This document shows, piece by piece, positions 1 through 11,930 of a DNA stretch of 64,000 nt (position 1 is its first letter; each line of letters opens with the position of its first letter). The notes below the pieces were generated by a model that saw nothing but the letters and a program-made list of their open reading frames with translations, searched no databases and was not told where the DNA came from. The translations under genes were made by a program, and so were the position numbers. The DNA comes from Hyperoplus lanceolatus (Eukaryota > Chordata > Actinopteri > Uranoscopiformes > Ammodytidae). Location: positions 18,932,501-18,996,500 of the forward strand of contig CM049405.1 of the NCBI GenBank assembly GCA_026929865.2. The letters run 5' to 3'.

Positions 1-776
1 AGATCTGCAGCAAGGACCCCCCAACCGACCATACAGCAACCACCCCGACCCGCCGGGATTGCGCACGCAGCCAGAGCAGAGAGAGCCCCTCTCTGCCCTT
101 CCGTGGACAACCGAGCCTTCCGTGGACAAACGAGCCTTCTGGAGGGACGCACGCCCCCTCTGCTTATGTGAGCATCCCGGAGCCGGGGTCGGGGACAGCG
201 GCCCCCCGCCCCCAACAACATGGGGTTGCGACAGAAGGCGCTGCCTGAGCTCTCAGTGGAAGCCGAAGCTAATAGTCTAAAAACCTGTTTAAACAGTGCA
301 ACCACCCTGACCCGCCGGAAATACACATGCAAGCCAGAGCAGAGAGAGCCCCTCTCTGCCCTTCCGTGGACAACCGAGCCTTCTGTGGACAAACGAGCCT
401 TCTGGAGGGGACGCACGCACGCACGCCCCCTCTGCTTACATGAGCATCCCGGAGCCGGGGTCAGAGACAGCAGCCCCCTGCCCCCCATGACAACGTAGAG
501 TGGCGACAAGAGGCGCTGCCAGAGCCATCCGTGGAAGCCACATGACTAACCTGTTTAAACAGTGCACCCCCCTGACCCGCCGGGAGTCACATGCAAGCCA
601 GAGCAGAGAGAGAGAGCCCCTCTCTGCCCTTCCGTGGACAAACGAGCCTTCTGGAGGGGCGCACGCCTCCCCACTTACGTGATCGTCCCGGAGCCGGGGT
701 CAGGGGCAGCGGCCCCCTGCCCCTCATGCTGGAGAGGGCACGAGAGACGCTGACTGGGCCCCCAGAGGATGCCTAA
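1..776. repeat. GC-rich tandem repeat, period about 263 bp, three units visible
   Basis: The landmark GACCCGCCGG recurs at 47, 309 and 574, giving periods of 262 and 265 bp. Each unit carries the same order of blocks: an AGCCAGAGCAGAGAGAG block, a CCGTGGACAA block, ACGCACGC, then CCCGGAGCCGGGGTC. The first two units contain an internal doubling of the GTGGACAA(A/C)CGAGCCTT segment, whereas the third has it once. The array is cut by the left edge of the window, so its full copy number is unknown. Short open frames inside it repeat the same residues in different frames and are not genes. Confidence 0.85.
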
Positions 777-848
777 TGATATTTAGTAATCGATGCCAAA
801 ATTTATATATTAAAGCCAACTATGTGATTTTTTTTTTAAATATTATTT

Positions 849-850
<2 letters not shown>

Positions 851-900
<50 letters not shown>

Positions 901-920
901 TAATTATTATTATTTTTTTA

Positions 921-973
<53 letters not shown>
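851..973. repeat. Two TA dinucleotide microsatellites
   Basis: Runs of alternating T and A occupy about 851-897 and 927-973, separated by a short A/T-rich spacer. They sit between the tandem repeat and the end of the recombinase gene. One minus-strand frame reads through the second run and appends an artificial Ile-Tyr tail to the recombinase. Confidence 0.95.
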
Positions 974-981
<8 letters not shown>

Positions 982-992
982 TAATATTATTT

Positions 993-2568
993 GTTAAGGG
1001 CACTCGTTCGTAGGCAGATGATGACCATCGGCCCATGGCCTTGAGAGTGGACACGGGAGCTACGGACGCTGCGGTTGTCGCTGCTCCTATCCGCAGAGAA
1101 TGGGGAGTGTAGCGCTCTGGTTGTAGCCCGCAGGATTGGCAGAGGAGGCGGAGGCGGGAGGCCAACCAGGCTCCTGACATGGACTTCCCCTCCTCCGTTA
1201 CGAAGAGTGGCTCCTGGAGGCTTGCTTGAGGACGGCTTTTTAGATACCGGATCATAGAGGACAGAGGACAAAAAGCAGAGTTAATTTCGGAAATGACGAT
1301 AGATGTTCCTTTCCTGTCCCTATCGGATTTAGAATGTTTGAGAAGCAGACAAAAGTGGTGAGGGTTAATTGTTACATCGGAGACAGTGAGATCTTGTGAA
1401 GGATCAAAAGAATTAGTGCACGTAGTGAACTCGCCACCTCTAAGAAAACCATAAAAAGCTGTGAGCAATACGGTTTCTAAAAGTAGATCTATGTAATGAC
1501 CGAAACACCCGTCCCTTAAATGTGTGACCACTTTAATTAACAGTGGAAGAGTGAAGGGAAGCCGAATATCATTGCCTGTAGGGTTTTCTTTTTTGAGGCC
1601 GTTTAATAGTAGATGGATAGATGGATTCCCGAGCAGGCTGAGGGTGGATGGATCCAAACAGCGCAGATGAAATTGGATACCTGCGATGAGTCCCTTAATG
1701 GAAGACGGCTGCATATTTTTTTGGATTCGAAGCAGTGGACTATGAAAGCGCATACCATCGATATATTGACAGGAATCTCAGGTGCAAAGAAGGTGGCACA
1801 GAAGGAGGAAAAGTAGTACCATGCGGAATCGTACGTTTTTAATGTAGTTTTAGCTAGCCCACGTCGCATGTAACGTGCAGCAGAGGACATGTATTGTTGG
1901 AGGATATCTAATCTAGCACCGTGAGGCTGAACGGCGGGCAGCTGAGGCTGGATGGCTCGGCTTCCGGGCAAAGTTGGCGGAATTCCTGCCAGGATTTGAG
2001 CTCGGAGATTGTGAGATATGGCAGCGGCCGGAGGAAAGAAGGGGACCCCGATGGAGATTGGAACTGCACTTCCCAGCGTGCTCCGCGGGATAGTGATGCC
2101 ATCTCTGCCCGCTGGAGTGACGTCATTCAACGGCGACCCGGATGCCGTAGCTGCTGTGGTCGCTGCGGCCGCAGCACACAAGGAAAACAAGCCGGGACCT
2201 GGAAATGGACTCGCTGAAGTTGACGGGCCAGACTCCAATGCGATGATGCGGGAATTCATTGCTTCGAGCAATGAATGCATGCTGGACAGGGCTGCAAGGA
2301 CGGTATGGTCTCCGCCTGGAGTGGAGCTGGCCGCTGTGGCTGGAACTGGACCCGTGGCTGGAGTAGAGACGGGGGCTCGAGCTCTCTTCGGCGGCAGCTG
2401 GGATTGGAATTTCGCTGCTTGGGGAGCAGTTCTTCCTCTTCTCTGCGGCTTTCCGGCGGACAGATGGAGTGGAAGGAACTGCTGTAGGACCTGCCGGGAG
2501 GAGCTCGGCGCTGAGGAGCTGCGTGAACAGCAAAAACAATTTTTACATATTTTGAGACAAGTCCCCAT
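993..2568 (-). pseudogene. Tyrosine recombinase of a YR-type mobile element, frameshifted
   Basis: Two minus-strand frames form one gene. The upstream part (2568 down to about 1710) has a low-complexity Pro/Ala/Ser region and then a core-binding-like segment (YMRRGLAKTTLKTYDSAW). The downstream part (about 1715 down to 993) holds the catalytic domain: Arg in GFLRGGEF, Lys in KHSKSD, and the HSLR and GRWSSSAYER motifs. The frames switch near 1710 in a T-rich run, so the gene is broken. The tyrosine expected about eight residues after the Trp of GRWSS is absent: valine follows YER. The family resembles YR genes of DIRS/Ngaro or Crypton-like elements. No reverse transcriptase is seen nearby, so the class is unresolved. 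Overlapping plus-strand frames at 2018-2590 are its antisense shadow. Confidence 0.75.
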
Positions 2569-2599
2569 AACTGCATATATACTTTTTTAGTTTGGACAA

Positions 2600-3755
2600 C
2601 GTAAATGAGGACACTGTACTCCAATTTTAGAGATGTCTGAAGGGTGTAGGTTTAATATGTTGCAGGCAGAAGGGAAAGCAACAGAATGGCCGCAAAACAA
2701 ATCTCAATAATTCACAAAGTTAAAATGTTAAAAGTTAGAACCATGGCCTGCAACATAAATAATTAGATATAGGAAGTAGATGTTGCTCTTGGCTGTTTTG
2801 AGCAACTTTGGAAAACTATCCATCAAACAGCAACAGCAAGCTACAGTATGAGAAGCTCCATACAGATTTGGAAATAAATAAATGACAGTTTGAACATGGT
2901 TTAAATGTGTAGTCTCCTCCTAATACACAAACTGAATGGAACATATACACTTAATTATTACATCAACCCTTTTGAGCCCATTTTATGCAGAAAAGCCTCA
3001 ATGTATTACTTGTTTTGTTGGGTATTTTTTTTTCTGTTGTGGCCTGGTTGAGAATATTCCAGATGTACTTGTGTCTCATAGCACATGTATGTCTAAACTA
3101 AAGACAGAAAGACAGTGGTAACTATAGGTAGCACATAGAGCAAATACCCCCTCCAAGGCTGCACACTTTTCAAAATGTGTTAATCTTCTACAATATTACA
3201 TTGATTTAGCAGAAATTAATTTCTTATTTACATTTTTTTCACACATACACACACATTGGGAGCCATTTTCAACTCTGTCTCTCCTCTCAAGGTTACTCAA
3301 TGAGCTGATAATAAAGCAACACTAGAATGAATTGCTAACCTGCTCCACCAATTGAGCTACAGACTCCAGGGGCTGGATTAACCCTCCCAAGCACCCCAGA
3401 GGGAAATTTTAGATATGGGCCCTTTTTGAGCCCCCTGCTCACATTACCCTTACACATTTTTTCATAACTTGATTGAACACCAAAAAATAATAAATACATA
3501 TTAAGGAGTTTAATATGTTTTAGAATGTGTCTCTAAACATGGAGGCAGCTTTAGCAGGAACAACCAAGGGGCCCTTCAAATGCCATTACTCTTAAATGGT
3601 GCATATTAGCCAACAAATGTTCAATTATTCAAATTAACAAAGATAATTTGCAACACACACACAACATGGACCCAAGGGCAGTTGCCTGATTTGCGCTTCT
3701 GGTCATTGAGCCTTGCAGCCGGCGTTACTATAACATGTCACAAAATTTCACAATA
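2600..3755. other. Non-coding stretch, no gene seen
   Basis: AT-rich DNA without a believable frame. A short CA run lies at 3241-3256. Around 3330-3372 the minus strand resembles the D-arm half of a tRNA (TAGCTCAATTGG), without a recognisable B box. The rest shows no repeat I can name. Confidence 0.6.
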
Positions 3756-3757
3756 AT

Positions 3758-3962
3758 GTGCCCCTATCTCAATGGGCAGTGACTGTTGGTGACAAATTGA
3801 GAACAGCATTTGCGAGGGAGTTTCCAAACTGTCTCCAAACATTCGCAGGGGTTCTCAATTTCCTTGCGTGAGTTGCAGAGCTTCGCTGTCGTCTCGCCTG
3901 AATTTTGACTCAATACGTCTGAACTTGTCTCCAACTAGTCTCTGCCCAGAGAGATAGGGCCT
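3758..3962. repeat. Small foldback element (MITE-like)
   Basis: The left end reads CCCCTATCTC then TGGGCAG (3761-3778). The right end reads CTGCCCA then GAGATAGGGC (3943-3960), its inverted complement with a few mismatches. Inner segments (GAGAACAGCATTTGCGAG and CATTCGCAGGGGTTCTC) also pair, so the whole ~200 bp can fold. It has no coding potential. I could not fix the target duplication. Confidence 0.6.
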
Positions 3963-3964
3963 TT

Positions 3965-5725
<1,761 letters not shown>

Positions 5726-5726
5726 A

Positions 5727-6385
5727 TGCATTCAGATAGTTTTCAAACCCATTCACTGTTCACATTTTGTTATGTTGCCGCTATATATGACGTGTTTAAA
5801 TAGCTTTTTACACTCTTCAATCTACAAACTATGTCCTGCACAGGTGCCTGCCGTTTCTTTTGTTTATATTTGAGATGTTTAACACTGTGATTGGAGTCCA
5901 TTGATGGTCAATTCAATTGATTGGACTCAGCTGATTGAATGGAAAGCCTGTTCTTATAAGGTCTTACAGTTGACAGTGCATATCAGAGAAAAACAAAGTC
6001 ATGTAGTTGAAAGAATTGCCTGCACAGCTCAGAGACATGATTTTGTCTAGGCCACAAGAACATTTTGTTTGCAAGGAAGATTGGTGAAGTGAAGATGCAT
6101 AGTGGTATCCCTATTTCTTAAATGAAAGAACAGATGAACAACCATGACTATCCCTAGAACTAGCGGCTTAAATGTGCAATCAGGGGTGACACACCATGGT
6201 AAGAAGAACCCAAATGTTGAGTTCAAAATATATTGGCTGAGTGACAAAGATTTTGTGTGCAAAAACCTCCAGAAATTCAACTATTGCTGCAACACTCCAC
6301 CAGTCTGGGTTTTATGGCAGGGTCTTGAAAGTATTGTGTCCTTAGTGAAAGAAATATAACAAGAGTTTGCAAAAAAGGCACTCTC
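5727..6385 (+). pseudogene. Decayed 5' half of a Tc1-like transposon
   Basis: The sequence follows the order of a fish Tc1 element. It has a terminal segment with CATTTTGTTATGTTG (about 5765), then TTCAATTGATTGGA, TATAAGG and CAGTTGACAGTGCAT (5910-5985), and then coding remnants: GAATTGCCTG...CAGAGACATGATTTTGTC, CCCTAGAACTAGCGGC and ACACTCCACCAGTCTGGG (near 6295). The reading frame is destroyed by many indels and stops, and the catalytic half and right terminus are missing. This is an old relic with no chance of activity. The assignment rests on recognisable blocks, not an alignment. Confidence 0.7.
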
Positions 6386-7087
6386 CGACTCAGGGCCGTT
6401 GCTAGGAATTCTGGGCCCCCTGAACGAATATTGGTGCGGGCCCCTCTACCCCATTCATTGCCAGTTTAAATGTTCTTGTTTTTTCAGTGATCTTGACGGT
6501 GCCTGGTACACCCAATTTGTTTCCTTTTTTACAATTAACAACTTAACAAGTCAGAGTATTATTATGTAAATTCAGGGCCGTCCATAAGGGGTAGAAAGTG
6601 GGAAAGCTTTCTAGGGCCCAGCCACCAGGGGGGGCCCAGAGAGAGAATTCCTTTTTTTTTTTTTGCAGATTACCTAAGCCAACCTTTATTATGAACGCTA
6701 TAAGATAACTTTCTATAAAAGAAAACATTTTATTCATTGTTACTTGGGTAAAATATAATACATTTTATATTGAAAAACTAAAAGTATCATGGGTTGTTTT
6801 TTCCCCCTCAAAATCGTTCGCATTGATGATGAGCAAGCTAACCTAGCGAGCTCAGTAATGCCAGGACCTGACCATAAATCAGGGTACCAGAAAAGAAAGG
6901 AAAAAAAGAGGGAACTTTCCAGGGCTTTAGACCCCTGGAAAATTCCTTAATATCAGTATTTCTGCTAGCAGAAGTGTATTTTCAAAGATACTGTGATATT
7001 TCATCAAGTTTTGAGGTGTCTTTGAAATTATTCTGTATATTTCATCTATTATTTTCTAAGAAAATTAGAAAATTACATATTTAGCCT
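6386..7087. other. Non-coding stretch with short dispersed-repeat pieces
   Basis: Two segments starting CAGGGCCGT (about 6391 and 6573), each followed by GGGCCC-rich sequence, look like ends of dispersed elements whose partners I cannot pair. The rest is AT-rich. The frame at 6543-6737 (minus) has no recognisable product. Confidence 0.4.
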
Positions 7088-7379
7088 TTAACCCTCCTGT
7101 TATGTTCATTTGTCAGGAACAGCAATGGTGTTCCCGGGTCAATTTGACCCGGTGCATGTTTAAATCTCCAAAAGATGTCCTAAACCAAAAAGAATCCTAA
7201 CAAGCAGTGTGAACATGTCATTACCAACTCCATTACTAACTATTCTATCAATATTTAGTGCAATGTGGTGTTCCTTACCTCTAGCAGGTAATGGTTCAAT
7301 AAGGATAATTCACTCGTTTTTCATTAAAAAAATACATGTTCAAACTTTTTTTGTAATGTTTCACCACTTTATTACTTTT

Positions 7380-8276
7380 GGAACACTGGGGACAATGTGA
7401 AAAGTCTCCAGAGACATTGTGGCTTGAAATATAGCCCTGCCTGTCTCTGCATCCCACATACTGGCTGTCGATTCATCCTTCAACCCCAGCCAGGATGAGC
7501 AGCCCCAAATACGCATCTAAATGTGTTTTCTCCAGCTCCTTCCACTTTTCCCCAAAAACACACCTCCCTTCTAGATTAGTCATTTCCAGAATGATTTTCT
7601 GTATTGAATCTGGCATGACCAGCTCAAAAGCTGACTTGATGTCAGTCACACGAGTCAGTGCCATCCTAGTGGGCCCTGGCACTGTCTTTAAGGTGAAACT
7701 CGAAAAATTAGAATATGCAAAAGTTCATTTATTTCAGTAATTTGACTCAAAAGGTGAAACTAATATAGTATATAGACCCATTACATGAAAGGTGAGATAT
7801 TTAAAGCCTTTATGTGTTATAATTTAGATTATTATGGTTTACACAGCTTATGAAAACCCCAAATTTAAAATCTCAGAACATTTGATTATTACATGAAATC
7901 AATAAAAAAGGGATTTTTAATACAGAAATATCAGCCCTCTATAAAGTATAATCATGCATGTGTACTCAGTACTTGGTTTGGGTCCATTCTGCATGACTTT
8001 TTGCCTTAATTCCAATTCATTTTCAATGATATTCTAATTATATGAGTTACACCTGTATGTTTTCTGCAGACGCATATTTGGGGATGAATTTCACAATTTG
8101 TTGACATGAATGTCTTGCTTGGAGGAATAGGAATAGCAATTCCCTCATCTGGTTCAAATTCAGAATCATTAGAATCAGAATTTAGCTCAAGATACATCCT
8201 CCTCTATTTCACTGTCATGATCAATGATGACTTCCAGAGCCTCCTGGACTGTCATCCTTTTGTTTCTGCTACTCAT
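7380..8276 (-). pseudogene. piggyBac transposase (DDE_Tnp_1_7 type), N-terminal fragments
   Basis: Minus-strand pieces are recognisable in order. First comes a start region (MSSRNKRMTVQEALEVI, at 8276 downward), then an acidic Asp/Glu/Ser-rich N-terminal segment (LNSDSNDSEFEP). After the nested insert comes a helical stretch typical of this family (IKSAFELVMPDSI, HLDAYLGLLILAGV; 7682-7476), and then in another context TASMWDAETGR-like residues (about 7465-7430). The pieces are separated by a frameshift near 8195, the nested 365-bp element and a stop at 7473-7475. None of the catalytic aspartates is visible, so the protein cannot be active. In piggyBac elements this gene drives cut-and-paste transposition at TTAA. 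Confidence 0.75.
7691..8055. mobile_element. Short Tc1/mariner-type MITE nested in the piggyBac copy
   Basis: The left end is AGGTGAAACTCGAAAAATTA (7691-7710). The right end (about 8028-8055) is its imperfect inverted complement, ending GAGTTACACCTG. TA lies on both sides (7689-7690 and 8056-8057). It interrupts the piggyBac transposase remnant and has no coding capacity, so it inserted after the piggyBac element was in place. Confidence 0.65.
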
Positions 8277-8437
8277 TTTGTAAAGGTCTGCCTGACAGAG
8301 TGTAATGTTGGTAGGACTCCCATGCAGAGAATATTTTATATGTTTTGCCCCTCCCCTGTTGAGTGTCCACTGAATGTGGGTGGAGTTTTCCAAAGGGAAC
8401 ATAAATGGTTCCTGTCAAAAGTCATAACACTTGCAAC

Positions 8438-8528
8438 TGTGTGTGTGTGTGTGTGGGTGTGTGTGTGTTTGTGTGTGTGTGGGTGTGTGTGTGTGGTGTG
8501 TGGGCGTGCGTATGTGTGTGCTTGTGTG
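8438..8528. repeat. Imperfect (GT)n microsatellite
   Basis: GT repeats with scattered interruptions lie inside the right part of the piggyBac-like element. Confidence 0.9.
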
Positions 8529-8953
8529 AGATTTGGGTGAAATATGTCTCACAGGTGTAAAGAAAGAAATAGTCTTACATTTCTGACACCCTTTTACCAC
8601 CAGTTTTACTGCCGGGTCAAATTGACCCGAACAGTATCTATGTGATATAAACATGCAGGGGGTGGTTGCAAATGTGTGAGATGAAATATTTTCATATTAT
8701 ATGTTGATTACCCTAATTAAGGCAAGCAGAAGAAGTTTCATACTGAAAAAATTATTTTAACTATTTTTCCTAGGTCTTCAAACTTTGAAACGGGTCAATT
8801 TGACCCGGAACATAACAGGAGGGTTAAATGAAGGTGGCAGATGGTTGTTATACTGATGAGGAAAGCTTCTGGTAGCAGTGCTATCATGGTAAACCCCCCA
8901 GACAGCATTGGTGTGTCTAAAAGCTTACATTACAGGAAATGTTACAGTAAATG

Positions 8954-9381
8954 TGTGAGGAGACGGAAGGTTCTCCGTGAGAATGGTGACTGATTCCCTC
9001 ACTGCAATCTGGTGTGTGGCACTGATTGGCTGATTGGACCCAGGTGTGAGGAGATGATATATGCTCTGAGATCCCAGTGCTCTGGGCTGCTCATTATCTC
9101 ACCTTAAGAGGTAGTGAGAGGTTGTCTCTGAGTGCTCCCTGTGTTTCATAGTCTTCTGTTTTGTGTGTGTGTCCGTTCAGCTGCTTGGCAGCGGTGGTTT
9201 TGTTCTTGTTTTAGTTTTCAATATTAAAAGGTAGCCTGTGTGGCCCTGCACAACTTTGTGCTTTTTGTTTTCTCCCCCATCCCAGTGTCGCGTTGCGATT
9301 TAGTGGTTGTCTCTCCAGGGATAACTTTTAGAAACCCCTTGGTCCGCACCTGTGTCCCAAACTCCCCCCCGAAGCCTTACA
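8954..9381 (+). repeat. 5' LTR of the gypsy element
   Basis: It starts TG and ends CA. It contains a TATA-like box at 9058-9062, a predicted transcript start near 9083 and an ATTAAA-type polyadenylation signal near 9220. Seven cytosines precede the end in both LTRs. Confidence 0.95.
9058..9095 (+). promoter_or_regulatory. LTR core promoter and self-priming RNA start
   Basis: TATAT at 9058-9062 lies about 25 nt before TGGGCTGCTCATT (9083-9095). That 13-mer is the exact reverse complement of the primer-binding site just after the LTR. In the Tf1/sushi group the 5' end of the RNA folds back to prime reverse transcription, so the transcript is inferred to start at about 9083. Confidence 0.75.
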
Positions 9382-9382
9382 G

Positions 9383-9395
9383 AATGAGCAGCCCA
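9383..9395 (+). promoter_or_regulatory. Self-complementary primer-binding site
   Basis: AATGAGCAGCCCA begins one base after the LTR and pairs perfectly over 13 nt with 9083-9095. The bases just outside the 13-mer do not pair. The ATG in this site (9384-9386) is also the gag start codon. Confidence 0.8.
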
Positions 9396-10224
9396 ATGCA
9401 AGGCACAGCGGACCTCACTAGTGCTGCTGCTAGTGACAGTTTAGAGGCCCATAGGCAGGCAATTTCTGCTCAAGGAGCCATGTTAGGCTCGCACGACCAA
9501 ACCCTACGTGCCATTTTAGAGCAACAGGACTGCATGCTGCGGGAGATACTGGCCCGTTTACAACCACCTGGGCCAACCCCTACCCAAGCACAAGCACCTC
9601 CAGTTCCACCCCATGACCCTTTTGTAGGCCAGGAGACCAAGCTGGCAACCCCAGCCCGCTATGACGGGCATCCAGGGAGGTGTAAGGGATTTATAACCCA
9701 ATGCAGTTTAGTGTTTGAGTTACGACCCTCTATGTTTAGCACCGACCGAGCCCATGTCGCATATATAATATCCCTTCTTTCGGAAAAGGCCCTTTCATGG
9801 GCTACAGCCTTATGGGATAGGCAGACTCCAGTCTGCGCTGACGCGCCCCTCTTCATGGCGGAGATGAGGCGTGTGTTCGACCACGACGTTAGTGGCCACA
9901 AAGCAGCCAAACGCCTCCTTAGGTTACGTCAGGGCTCTGCAAGTGTTGCAGAATTTTCAATTAAATTCCGGACTTTAGCTACGCAATCAGGTTGGAACAG
10001 GGAGGCTCTAGTGACCACTTTTAGTCATGCCTTGTCTGAGAGAGTTCAGGATGAGCTTGCTTCCCGTGAGGTTCCAGATTCACTTGTGGATTTAATCTCA
10101 TTGGCTATTAGAATTGACAACAGAATTCGTGAGCGCAATAGAGAGAGAAAACAAGCGTACACCCACCAGATGTCCGAGGAGTTTAGTATCCCTTGTGAAA
10201 GACCTACCCTGCCTGAGGGGTCCC

Positions 10225-10226
<2 letters not shown>
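9384..10226 (+). pseudogene. gag: gypsy gag, main part (retrotransposon gag domain)
   Basis: The frame opens at ATG 9384 and runs 281 codons without a stop until it meets the tail of the nested LINE. Residues 20-60 form an Asp/Gln/Leu-rich helical segment, followed by a Pro-rich linker. From about residue 90 a capsid-like retrotransposon gag domain follows (ALSWATALWDR, VFDHDVSGH, RLLRLRQGSASVAEF, FRTLATQSGWN). A charged Arg/Glu tail (RIRERNRERK) precedes the break. Gag packages the RNA into particles in the cytoplasm. The zinc knuckle that should follow lies beyond the LINE at 14061-14211. I chose this start because it follows the LTR directly and fits the family. Upstream codons in the same frame lie in the LTR. 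Confidence 0.88.

Positions 10227-10285
<59 letters not shown>
10227..10285. repeat. (TAA)n tail of the L2 LINE
   Basis: About 19 TAA units form the 3' tail of the minus-strand LINE. Poly-Asn and poly-Ile frames reading through it are artefacts. Confidence 0.9.
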
Positions 10286-10287
<2 letters not shown>

Positions 10288-10473
10288 TTTATTTGTAAAG
10301 CACTTTTCATAAAGTAATCTCAAAGTGCTACAGAAACCAGAAACAAAATAAACAGAAGACTAAGAGAGAAAAAAAATAAAAATAAAATAAATCAGACACG
10401 TTAAAATCAGCTGAAAGAGAAAAAATTCCAGAGAGAGAATAAAAACAACTAGGGACGACCTGGGAAAGCCTGT

Positions 10474-11930
10474 CTAAATAAAAAAAGTTTTAAGGCCTTT
10501 TTTAAAGGTGACCACAGACTGGGGTTGTCGTAGGTGTTCAGGGAGGGAGTTCCAGATGTGGGGGGCAGCGAAGCAGAAGGCTCGGTCTCCCATGGTGCGG
10601 AGTCGTGTGCGGGGCTGATGGAGGAGGTTGGTACTTTGGGACCGGAGGTTACGGGTGGATGAGTGAGGGGTAAGGAGGTCTTTGAGGTATTGAGGGGCGT
10701 TGCTGTAGATGCAAAGGTGGGTGATGAGCGCGATTTTGTATTGGATTCTTGAGGTTATGGGGAGCCAATGGAGGTCTTGAAGAATGGGGGTGATGTGGTC
10801 GTATTTGCGGGTTTTTGTCAGAGTTCGGGCAGCACAGTTCTGAATGAATTGAAGTTTCTGAAGGTGTTTGTTGGGTATGCCGATGAGCAGGCTGTTACAG
10901 TAATCAAGCCTGGAGGAGATTAGGGCGTGGAAGAGTTTTTCTGCATCAGAGAAAGTGAGGAATGGCCGGAGTTTAGAAATGTTCTTGATATGGAAAAAGC
11001 AGGTTTTGTACAGATGTTTGATGTGGTTTACAAAGGTAAGTTGTGGGTCCAGCTTCACACCGAGGTTGGTAACTGAGGTAGAGAGGGGGATGACTTGACC
11101 AGAGAAGGAGATGGTGGTTATGGGTGATGACTGGACCTGATGAGGGGTGCCAATTTGTATGGCTACGGTTTTGGAACTGTTCAGCTGGAGGAAGTTGTGA
11201 CTCATCCACGCCCTAATCTCCTCCAGGCAGTTGGAGAGGGTTAGCGTTGGTGATGATGAGCGGACCGGGGTTGAATGTAGGTTGGGGTCGGTTCGGAAGT
11301 ACAACTGAGTGTCATCGGCATAACAATGAAAAGAGATGCCGTGCCGGCTGATGACACGACCCAGTGGCAGCATGTACAGGATAAAAAGGAGGGGTCCTAG
11401 GACAGATCCTTGGGGGACACCGCAAGTAACAGGGGCTGTTTGGGACCTGGCAGATCCCAGGCTGACGTACTCTGTCCTGTCAGCGAGGTAAGAAGTGAAC
11501 CATTTCAGTGTGGAATGATGGAGACCAATGTCGGTGTGGAGGCGGTTCAGGAGGATGTGGTGGTCAACAGTGTCAAAAGCCGCTGAAAGGTCGAGAAGGA
11601 TGAGCAGGGAGGGGGATCCAGAATCGGCAGAGATGAGAAGGTCATTGGTTACCCTCAACAATGCTGTCTCAGTACTATGGGCCGAACGGAAACCAGATTG
11701 ACAAATTTCAAACAGTGAATGACGTTGTAGATGTTCCTGTAGCTGTACGGCAACAGCTTTTTCAAGCACTTTGGACAGGAATGGAAGATGGGAAATGGGC
11801 CGGTAGTTTGAGAGACAATCTGAGTCGAGGTTGGGTTTCTTCAGGAGACGCTTGATAATGGCAGTTTTGAGTGAGGGCGGGACATGGCCGGAGTTTAACG
11901 AGTGGTTTATTATTTGTGTGATAAGAGGGC
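10474..11930 (-). pseudogene. L2 LINE reverse transcriptase domain
   Basis: The open minus-strand frame includes LSNYRPISHLPF, SGFRSAHSTETALL, LDLSAAFDTVDH, the CGVPQGSVLGPLLF loop and the catalytic YADD (CYADDTQLYF, about residue 150 of the 431-residue open part). C-terminal motifs are LDYCNSLL and HWLPI, then WNSLPEHLR near the end. These are the conserved blocks of L2/CR1-like reverse transcriptases. All catalytic residues I can check are present. The domain is out of frame with the endonuclease because of a one-base-type shift near 11925. The stop lies at 10474, before the 3' untranslated region. Confidence 0.87.

Larger units (their letters stand above)
7092..8823 (-). mobile_element. 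piggyBac-like DNA transposon, internally damaged, TTAA-flanked
   Basis: The ends are exact inverted repeats: CCCTCCTGTTATGTTC at 7092-7107 and its complement at 8808-8823. They are flanked by TTAA at 7088-7091 and 8824-8827, the duplication typical of piggyBac. A subterminal motif GGGTCAATTTGACCC occurs near both ends (7137-7151 and 8792-8806), and a variant GGGTCAAATTGACCC lies at about 8614. A minus-strand transposase remnant lies inside. A smaller TA-flanked element (7691-8055) and a GT microsatellite have expanded the copy. The length of 1.7 kb is short for an autonomous element, and the catalytic region appears lost. Confidence 0.85.

Noticed and set aside
59-776. Several short frames with similar proteins in the tandem repeat
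   Set aside because: The same residues appear in shifting frames because the DNA repeats. There is no codon-level conservation and no start context.
2018-2590. Open plus-strand frame of 190 codons
   Set aside because: It lies antisense to the tyrosine-recombinase gene, whose minus-strand frames carry clear family motifs.
3330-3372. tRNA-like segment on the minus strand
   Set aside because: An A-box-like piece is present, but there is no B box, no anticodon arm and no acceptor pairing.
10098-10317. Poly-Ile and poly-Asn frames
   Set aside because: They come from the TAA tail of the L2 LINE.
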